From: Palsa-465 sp963800475
GTDB taxonomy: Bacteria > Actinomycetota > Thermoleophilia > Solirubrobacterales > Solirubrobacteraceae
Assembly: GCA_963800475.1 (NCBI GenBank)
Contig: CAWDAZ010000003.1
Location: 62,001 to 126,000 of the forward strand
DNA: 64,000 nucleotides
Direction: 5' to 3'
The notes beneath the pieces were generated by a model. It was not told the origin of the DNA. It searched no databases and saw nothing but the letters and a program-made list of their open reading frames with translations. Below, in pieces: positions 58,167 through 64,000 of the stretch; positions within the stretch are counted from its first letter, which is position 1, and every line of letters starts with the position of its first letter. A program made the translations under genes and the position numbers.

Positions 58167-59471
58167 ATGGCCCGATTGCTCATAGGCGTGAGCGGGGGGA
58201 TCGCGGCGTACAAGTCGCTCGAGCTGGCGCGCCTGGCGATCAAGGCGGGGCACGCCGTCCGCGCGATCCAGACCCCGACCGGTGAACGGTTCATCGGCCG
58301 AGCGTCGTTTGAGGCAATCACCGGCGCCCCGGTGCTGAGCAGCGAGTTCGAGCCCGACCCGGCCCGCGGCGCCTACCCCGGCGACGCCACACCCGAGCGC
58401 GCGCCGATCAGCCATCTGGCGCTGGTCGAGCGCGCGGACCTGTACGTGATCGCGCCCGCCAGCGCCAACACGATCGCGAAGCTCGCCCACGGCCTCGCCG
58501 ACAACCTGGTGACAACCGCCGCACTGGCCGCCGGCTGCCCGGTGGTGGTGGCTCCCGCGATGAACGACCGGATGTACCGCCACCCGGCGACGCAGCAGAA
58601 CCTCGACGCGCTGCGCGACCGCGGCGTGACGGTGATCCCCCCGGGCGAGGGCGAGCTGGCCTCGCACGGCGAGCGCGGGCTCGGCCGTCTGGCCGAGCCG
58701 TCCGAGCTGCTCGATGCGTGTGGGGCGCTGCTGTCGGCGGGCGCTTCGGAGGCTGCCGGGCCGTGGCCTGGGCTGCGCGTGCTGGTGACCGCCGGCGGTA
58801 CCCGCGAGCCGATCGACAGCGTCAGGTTCATCGGCAACCGCTCGTCGGGGCGGATGGGGATCGCGCTCGCGGCGCGGGCCGCAGCCCGCGGCGCCGAGGT
58901 GACACTGATCGGCGCCAACCTGGCGGTTCCGCCGCCGCCCGGCGTGCGCGCGGTCGGCGTGCAGACCGCCTCCCAGCTCCGGGACGCGTGCTTCGAGGAG
59001 TTCGGCTCGTGCGACGTGCTGCTGATGGCGGCCGCGGTGGCCGACTTCCGTCCCGCGGCGCCGGCCGCAAACAAGCTCAAGAAGGACGCGGGCGTCCCAC
59101 CGCCGATCGCGCTCGAACGCACCGAGGACGTGCTCTCCTCGCTGTCGGCGATCCGCCGCCCGGGGCAGGTGCTGGTCGGGTTCGCCGCCGAGCACGGCGC
59201 AGACGCGGTCGCGTGCGGACGCGGCAAGCTCGAGGCCAAGCAGCTCGACGCGGTGGTGGTGAATGACATCTCCGTTCCCGGCATCGGCTTCGACAGCGAC
59301 TGCAACGAGGTCGTGATCGTCACCGGCGAAGGGGAGCGACGGGTGCCGCGCTCGAGCAAGGAGCAGGTGGCCGACGCCGTGCTCGACGAGGCCGCCCGCC
59401 GGCTCGAGAGGAGCGGGAAGGAGGAGCGTGGAGGCGTCCGAGCGGACTCCGGTAGCACCGCACGAGTGTGA
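58167..59471 (+). CDS. coaBC: Bifunctional phosphopantothenoylcysteine decarboxylase/synthetase
   Basis: 434 aa; two steps of CoA synthesis. The N-terminal CoaC flavoprotein starts LLIGVSGGIAAYKSLELARL and has the cysteine-substrate motif APAMNDRMY near residue 132. The C-terminal CoaB domain begins near 195 (VLVTAGGTREPIDSVRFIGN), with RSSGRMGIALA, AAAVADFRP and the KLKKD CTP-binding Lys region. GGAGG lies seven bases before the ATG. Its 3' end overlaps the MoxR gene by 44 bases in another frame. Confidence 0.93.
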   Translation: MARLLIGVSGGIAAYKSLELARLAIKAGHAVRAIQTPTGERFIGRASFEAITGAPVLSSEFEPDPARGAYPGDATPERAPISHLALVERADLYVIAPASANTIAKLAHGLADNLVTTAALAAGCPVVVAPAMNDRMYRHPATQQNLDALRDRGVTVIPPGEGELASHGERGLGRLAEPSELLDACGALLSAGASEAAGPWPGLRVLVTAGGTREPIDSVRFIGNRSSGRMGIALAARAAARGAEVTLIGANLAVPPPPGVRAVGVQTASQLRDACFEEFGSCDVLLMAAAVADFRPAAPAANKLKKDAGVPPPIALERTEDVLSSLSAIRRPGQVLVGFAAEHGADAVACGRGKLEAKQLDAVVVNDISVPGIGFDSDCNEVVIVTGEGERRVPRSSKEQVADAVLDEAARRLERSGKEERGGVRADSGSTARV

Positions 59472-60393
59472 GGCCGCGACCGCCGTGATGCGGCGGGTCG
59501 CGGCCAACATCGCGAAGGCAGTTCAGCTGCGCCCGGAGACGCTCGAGCAGCTGCTCGTCGCGCTGCTCGCCGACGGTCACATCCTGGTCGAGGACTACCC
59601 GGGAGTGGGCAAGACCGCGCTGGCGCGCGCGCTGGCCCGGTCGATCGACTGCCAGTTCGCGCGCGTGCAGTGCACGTCCGATCTGCTGCCGGCAGACATC
59701 GTCGGCACCAACGTCTACGACCAGCGCGAGCACCGCTTCGAGTTCCGTCCCGGGCCGGTGTTCGCAAACGTCGTGCTCGTCGACGAGATCAACCGTGCCT
59801 CGCCGAAGACCCAGTCGGGCCTGCTCGAGTGCATGCAGGAGCGGCGCGTGACCGTCGACGTCCAGACCCACGAGCTGGCACGCCCATTCCTGGTGCTGGC
59901 GACCCAGAACCCGATCGAGTACGAGGGCACGTACCCGCTCCCGGAGGCGCAGGTCGACAGGTTCATGATCCGGATCTCGCTCGGCTACCCGTCGCCCGGC
60001 GAGGAGGCAGGGATGCTCGCCGACCACGAGGGCGGCGATCGCGTGCTCGACCTGCGGCCCGTCACGACCGCCGCCGACGTGCTCGGTGCGCAGGACGCCG
60101 CGACCCGCATCCGCGCCTCGGCGGCGCTGCGCGACTACGTGGTCCAGCTGCTGTGGCGCACCCGCGAGGATCCGCGGGTCGACCTCGGGGCGAGCCCGCG
60201 CGCGGGGCTGATGCTGTTGCGCGCCGCGAAGGCCAACGCGATGCTGCAGGGCCGCGACCACGCGCTCCCCGACGACGTACAGGCGCTCGCCCAGCCCGTG
60301 CTCGCCCACCGGCTGGTGCTCGCCCCCGGTTCGGCTCGCGCCGCCGCCGGCGACGTCGTATCCGACGCGATCGCCTCGGTGCGAGCGCTGTAG
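59428..60393 (+). CDS. MoxR-family AAA+ ATPase
   Basis: 321 aa. Walker A EDYPGVGKTALARALA at about residues 54-69, Walker B VVLVDEINRASPKTQSGLLE, sensor 1 LATQNPIEYEGTYPLPEAQVDRF. MoxR ATPases act as chaperones for metal-cofactor or cell-envelope proteins. The next two genes (DUF58 and transglutaminase) are the usual partners, so this is a MoxR-DUF58-transglutaminase operon. GTG start overlaps the end of coaBC, indicating coupling. Confidence 0.9.
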   Translation: MEASERTPVAPHECEAATAVMRRVAANIAKAVQLRPETLEQLLVALLADGHILVEDYPGVGKTALARALARSIDCQFARVQCTSDLLPADIVGTNVYDQREHRFEFRPGPVFANVVLVDEINRASPKTQSGLLECMQERRVTVDVQTHELARPFLVLATQNPIEYEGTYPLPEAQVDRFMIRISLGYPSPGEEAGMLADHEGGDRVLDLRPVTTAADVLGAQDAATRIRASAALRDYVVQLLWRTREDPRVDLGASPRAGLMLLRAAKANAMLQGRDHALPDDVQALAQPVLAHRLVLAPGSARAAAGDVVSDAIASVRAL

Positions 60394-60407
60394 GGATCGG
60401 TGGCGCC

Positions 60408-61535
60408 GTGATCCGCGTGTTGCTCGCGGGCGTGGCGCTGGTCCTGATCGCGCTCACGTTCGACGCCACGCCGCTGCTGGTGGTGGGAGTCGCGCTGGCC
60501 GCGCTCGGGACGATCGTCCCGGCGTGGATCCGGTTGGCCGCGCGCGGGGCGTCGGTCACCCGCCGGCTGCATGGCGAGCAGGTAGTCGAGGACCAACCAC
60601 TCGAGGCGACGATCGAGGTGCACAGGGGACCGCTCGGCCTACCCGGCGGGGAGGTGCTGGACGAATTCGTGGGGGCGACCATGAAGCTCGGGGCCGGGCC
60701 TTCGGCGCGCCGTGCGGACGGGCGGGTGACGGTCCGCGTGGTCGCGCGATTTCCGCGCCGGGGGCGGCTGAGCTTCCGGCAGCCCGCGCTGTCGCTCCGC
60801 GACCCGCTCGGGCTGGCGGCGGTCCGCCGGCCCGGTGAGGGCCGCGCCGAGCAGCTGCTGGTGCTGCCGCGCACCGAGCCGGTGAGCTGGATCGCGGACG
60901 AGTCCGGGGACCGCCCTGACTCGCCGGCGCTGACGCTGGCCGCGGAAGCGTTCGCGGCCACCGAGGTCGACGGCCTGCGGCCCTACCGGCCGGGCGCGCC
61001 GGCCTCGCGGATCCACTGGCCGGCACTCGCGAGGGGCGCCGGGCTACTGGAGCGGCGGCTTCGGACCGACGCGGCGAGCGGGCCGCTGGTCGTGCTCGAC
61101 GCGCGCGGCTCGGGAGCGGATGAGCTGCTCGACGCGGCGGTCCGCGCGGCCGCCTCGCTAACGCTCGAGCTGGCGCGCCGCACCGGGTGCGAGCTGCTCC
61201 TCCCCGGCGAGCGCCGGCCGATCAGGATCGGGCCCGACCTCGCGGCGTGGCCGGGCGCGCACGCCCGGCTGGCGCTCGTCGAGGGCGGCGCCGAGGCGCC
61301 CCCTCCTGCGCTCGGCGCCCGCCCGCACCTTGGCCGGATCTACTACGTCGTCGCCGACCGCCTCGGATCGCTCGACCGCCTGCCCTTCGAGACGCGGATG
61401 CGCTCCGTGGTGGTGGCGCCCGCCAAGCTCGCGCCGGAGGCTCTGCACGCGACCGTCTTCGAGGTCGCCGGCTGCCGGGCGTTCGCGCTCGACGGACGGC
61501 GGGTACGAACGCGGGAACCGGAGGCGGCCGCGTGA
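60408..61535 (+). CDS. DUF58 (von Willebrand-like) membrane protein
   Basis: 375 aa. Two N-terminal hydrophobic segments (VLLAGVALVLIALTF, LLVVGVALAALGTIV) anchor it; GLRPYRPGAPASRIHWPALAR near residue 190 is the DUF58 signature, and VVLDARGSGADELLDAAVRAAASL follows. Works with MoxR ATPases; function not settled. GTG start; GTGA overlap with the next gene. Confidence 0.87.
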   Translation: MIRVLLAGVALVLIALTFDATPLLVVGVALAALGTIVPAWIRLAARGASVTRRLHGEQVVEDQPLEATIEVHRGPLGLPGGEVLDEFVGATMKLGAGPSARRADGRVTVRVVARFPRRGRLSFRQPALSLRDPLGLAAVRRPGEGRAEQLLVLPRTEPVSWIADESGDRPDSPALTLAAEAFAATEVDGLRPYRPGAPASRIHWPALARGAGLLERRLRTDAASGPLVVLDARGSGADELLDAAVRAAASLTLELARRTGCELLLPGERRPIRIGPDLAAWPGAHARLALVEGGAEAPPPALGARPHLGRIYYVVADRLGSLDRLPFETRMRSVVVAPAKLAPEALHATVFEVAGCRAFALDGRRVRTREPEAAA

Positions 61536-63856
61536 GCAGCCGGATGACTCGTGCGGCGACCGGACTTGGCGAGCCTGGATGGCGAGCGGTGGCCAGCACG
61601 AGCCAGCAGGTGGCGCTGCTGCCGCCGCTCCGGCGCCACGAGTCGGCGCCGCGAGTGGGGGTCGAGGCGCGCCCGGACCGGCCGCTCGTCAGGGTGGCGA
61701 CGTTCGCCGCGCTCGCCGCGTACGGCGTCGAGCGATGGGCGACGCTCGAGCGCGGGGCTCCGGCCGCGCGGCTGCTCGGTCTGCTCGCGCTCGCGCTCGC
61801 GCTGGTCGCGGCGGGCCCTGCGCTCCGCCGCCGCAGCACCGCGCTCGCGGCGGCGCTGGCGGTACTCGTGGTGATCGCGATGTTCCCGATCGCCGGGGTT
61901 CCGCTCGGGTGGGTGTCCCATCTCCGGATCGCGGTGACGGCCTCCGCGATCGGCGACGGGCTCTCGTCGCTGCCGGCGGTCGTGGTCCCGTACGCGGGGG
62001 TCGACGAGTGGGTGCGGTTGGTGATCGCGCTCGGCGCCGGAGTACTGCTGATCGACGCGGCGGTGATGGTGGCGCTCGCGCCGCGCGACTCCGGCGGCGC
62101 CTGGCGCGCGGCGGCCGCGCTCCCGCTGCTCGCGCTGGCGGTGATTCCGTCGACGATCGTGCACCCACGGCTGCCCTATCTGCAGGGGCTGATCCTGTTC
62201 GCGCTGCTGGCGGCGTTCGTGTGGGGCGACCGGGTCGAGCGGCCGCGGATCGCCGGCGCGGTGGCGGTATGCGGCACGGCGGTGCTGGTGGGGCTGTTCG
62301 TGGCACCGGCGCTCGAGCGCCACACGCCGTGGCTCGACTACCAGGCGCTGGCAGGACGGCTGGCGGGGGTCAAGACCGAGGCGTTCGACTGGTCGCAGGG
62401 ATACGGGCCGATCAACTGGCCGCGCACCGGCCGCACCGTGCTCGAGGTGCAGGCGCCACATCCCGACTACTGGAAGGCCGAGGACCTCGACCTGTTCGCG
62501 ACCAGAGGCTGGGTGCTCGGCGACGTCCCCGGAACCCAGGACCCGTCGAACACGATCAGCCCCGTCGCGATCAAGCGCTGGACGCAGACGATTCAAGTCA
62601 CGGTCCGGGCGATGGCGACGACGCAGGTGATTGCGGCGGGTTCCGCCGCCACGCCCCAGCACCTCTCGAAGCCGTTCGCGGTGGGCGACAGCCCGGGCAC
62701 CTGGACGGCCTACGGTCAGCTTGCCTCCGGCGACAGCTACTCGATCAAGACCTACTCGCCGCGACCCGTCAACCAGCAGCTGGCCGCCGCCGGAACCGAC
62801 TATCCCGCGGCGCTGCTGCCGGGTTACCTGGCGATCTACGTGCCCGCCGCGTCGCTGTTGCAGGGCCAGTTCCAGCAGGTCCTGTTCGCTCCGTTCGGCT
62901 CGTCGCGGTCAGCCGCCTACGGGCCCAGCAGCGCCGATCCGGGTCCCGTGATGCGCACCTCCCCATACGCGTCGGCGTACGAGCTCTCGCTGCGCCTGCG
63001 CCGCGACGCCGCGACGCCGTTCGCGTACGTCCAGGCGGTGATGGGCTACCTGGCGCACGGCTTCAGCTACGACGAGAACCCGGCGCCCGCGCCCTATCCC
63101 TTGGAGTCCTTCCTGTTCAAGACCCACGCCGGCTACTGCCAGCAGTTCGCCGGGGCGATGGCGCTGTTGCTGCGGATGGGCGGGATCCCGGCGCGGGTCG
63201 CAGTCGGGTTCACGTCCGGGTCCTACGACACGGCGACGCGTCGCTGGGTGGTGTCGGACTTCGACGCCCACGCGTGGGTGGAGGCGTGGTTCCCGAGCTA
63301 TGGCTGGGTCAGGTTCGACCCGACTCCGGGCGCGGCTCCGGCGCTCGGAGGCCACCAGGCGATCTCAGGATCGAGCGGCTCGCGAGCGAGTGCGGCGAGG
63401 AAGCCGTCATCCCACGGCCACGAGCTCGGCACCGGTGCCGCCGCCGCAACCGGCGGGCGGCGCCACGGATCGGGCGCCGCGAGCGCCACCACGGCGCTCG
63501 CGATCGGCGCGATCGTGCTCGCCGTGCTTGCGATCGCGGCGTTCCTGATCACCCGTCCGCTCCGAGCAGGTGACGGCGAGCTGGCCGAGCTGGAGCGGGC
63601 GTTCGCGCGTGCCGGCAGGCCGCTTCGGCCGGGGACCACGCTGCTCTCGATCGAGCGGCGTCTCGTCGCCGAGCCGGCCGCCGCGGCGTACGTGCGCGGG
63701 CTCCGGACGGCGCGGTTCGGGGCGCGCGCCGAGCGGCCCGCGCGGGGCCAGCGACGCGCGCTGCGGTCGCAGCTGCGGATGGGCCTCGGCCCGCTTGGAG
63801 GGATCCGCGCGCTGTGGGCGCTGCCGCCGCGGCGACACCGTTCCGGGGCCGCCTAG
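61532..63856 (+). CDS. Membrane transglutaminase-like protein (DUF3488/TgpA-like)
   Basis: 774 aa. About six N-terminal transmembrane helices (residues about 55-270), a long extracytoplasmic part, the transglutaminase core with KTHAGYCQQFAGAMALLLRMGG (Cys), VVSDFDAHAWVEAWFP (His) and RFDPTP (Asp), then one C-terminal helix (TTALAIGAIVLAVLAIAAFLI) and a basic cytoplasmic tail of about 95 residues. TgpA-type proteins crosslink or cleave cell-surface peptides; substrate unknown. GTG start in a GTGA overlap; ATG 61544 is the alternative. Confidence 0.88.
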   Translation: MSSRMTRAATGLGEPGWRAVASTSQQVALLPPLRRHESAPRVGVEARPDRPLVRVATFAALAAYGVERWATLERGAPAARLLGLLALALALVAAGPALRRRSTALAAALAVLVVIAMFPIAGVPLGWVSHLRIAVTASAIGDGLSSLPAVVVPYAGVDEWVRLVIALGAGVLLIDAAVMVALAPRDSGGAWRAAAALPLLALAVIPSTIVHPRLPYLQGLILFALLAAFVWGDRVERPRIAGAVAVCGTAVLVGLFVAPALERHTPWLDYQALAGRLAGVKTEAFDWSQGYGPINWPRTGRTVLEVQAPHPDYWKAEDLDLFATRGWVLGDVPGTQDPSNTISPVAIKRWTQTIQVTVRAMATTQVIAAGSAATPQHLSKPFAVGDSPGTWTAYGQLASGDSYSIKTYSPRPVNQQLAAAGTDYPAALLPGYLAIYVPAASLLQGQFQQVLFAPFGSSRSAAYGPSSADPGPVMRTSPYASAYELSLRLRRDAATPFAYVQAVMGYLAHGFSYDENPAPAPYPLESFLFKTHAGYCQQFAGAMALLLRMGGIPARVAVGFTSGSYDTATRRWVVSDFDAHAWVEAWFPSYGWVRFDPTPGAAPALGGHQAISGSSGSRASAARKPSSHGHELGTGAAAATGGRRHGSGAASATTALAIGAIVLAVLAIAAFLITRPLRAGDGELAELERAFARAGRPLRPGTTLLSIERRLVAEPAAAAYVRGLRTARFGARAERPARGQRRALRSQLRMGLGPLGGIRALWALPPRRHRSGAA

Positions 63857-63859
63857 ACT
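63854..63859 (+). promoter_or_regulatory. -10 box TAGACT before the TPR gene
   Basis: Eight bases before the ATG at 63868. Confidence 0.45.
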
Positions 63860-63867
63860 CCACCTGG

Positions 63868-64000
63868 ATGGACGATCTGTACGACCTCTTCACGCGCGGC
63901 ACGGAGCTGCTCGAGGCCGGCCACAACCATCAGGCCGTGATTCCGCTGTCGCGCGCCCGCGACCTCGATCCGGAGAAGACCTCGATCCGCGAGGCGCTCG
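63868..64000 (+). CDS. TPR-repeat protein, N-terminal fragment (cut by window end)
   Basis: 44 visible residues, MDDLYDLFTRGTELLEAGHN onward, with HNHQAVIPLSRARDLDPEKTSIREAL matching a tetratricopeptide repeat (A at 8, L/A at 20, P near 32). Only a helix-pair scaffold is evident; partner and function unknown. Start is supported by the TAGACT box eight bases upstream. Confidence 0.7.
   Translation, partial: MDDLYDLFTRGTELLEAGHNHQAVIPLSRARDLDPEKTSIREAL

Overview
The window comes from a very G+C-rich actinobacterium, chromosomal rather than plasmid. Signs are the actinobacterial mihF-gmk-rpoZ-coaBC block, a bifunctional Rel of actinobacterial length, many GTG/TTG starts, ATGA/GTGA-coupled operons and frequent leaderless starts. 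The gene mix fits the class Thermoleophilia best, but that placement is inference from gene content only.

Layout. 1-3898: the end of recJ followed by a rel (p)ppGpp synthetase/hydrolase. 3910-6562 (minus): a small module of an XRE regulator, a TraD/VirD4-like DNA-pumping ATPase and a replication-relaxation-type protein, with no relaxase. 6615-12495: a secreted protein, a 26-bp tandem repeat, a lipid kinase, a SAM-I riboswitch driving a threonine-synthase-like enzyme next to a ThiS/MoaD-like carrier, an acyltransferase, a small secreted protein and msrA carrying a palindromic insertion. 12550-32887: a 20-kb surface-glycan locus with nine glycosyltransferases, nine methyltransferases (five of them one paralogous family), a flippase, a sulfatase-fold phosphotransferase and a second copy of the acyltransferase. 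Genes there lie in a mosaic of divergent and convergent pairs, several divergent pairs sharing a roughly 40-bp intergenic promoter module. 33296-42023: a primary-type sigma factor, small proteins, a GST-like protein, a desaturase, an FMN/F420-type oxidoreductase, a type II NADH dehydrogenase, a broken uracil-DNA glycosylase, DUF72, a membrane protein and a long-chain acyl-CoA synthetase. 42183-45243: a LodA/LodB quinoprotein oxidase pair whose lodB frame runs antisense through a tRNA-Arg gene. 45279-47877: a PD-(D/E)XK nuclease-like protein, a phosphodiesterase, RNase Z and a GNAT acetyltransferase. 47940-56742: a tightly coupled pyrimidine operon pyrR-pyrB-pyrC-carA-carB-pyrK-pyrD with a PyrR-binding loop over the first ribosome-binding site. 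56953-59471: mihF, gmk, rpoZ, coaBC. 59428-63856: MoxR ATPase, DUF58 protein and a membrane transglutaminase, followed by a TPR gene cut by the window end.

How the parts work together. The pyr operon makes UMP precursors under PyrR feedback and leads into GMP kinase, omega subunit and CoA synthesis. The glycan locus probably builds and exports a heavily O-methylated, possibly phospho-substituted polymer or glycolipid. The riboswitch-thrC-carrier pair is the best candidate for unusual metabolism: SAM control suggests that the PLP enzyme serves sulfur/methionine metabolism rather than plain threonine synthesis. A recurring TANNNT box 6-10 bases before start codons indicates that many transcripts are leaderless and was used to choose several starts.
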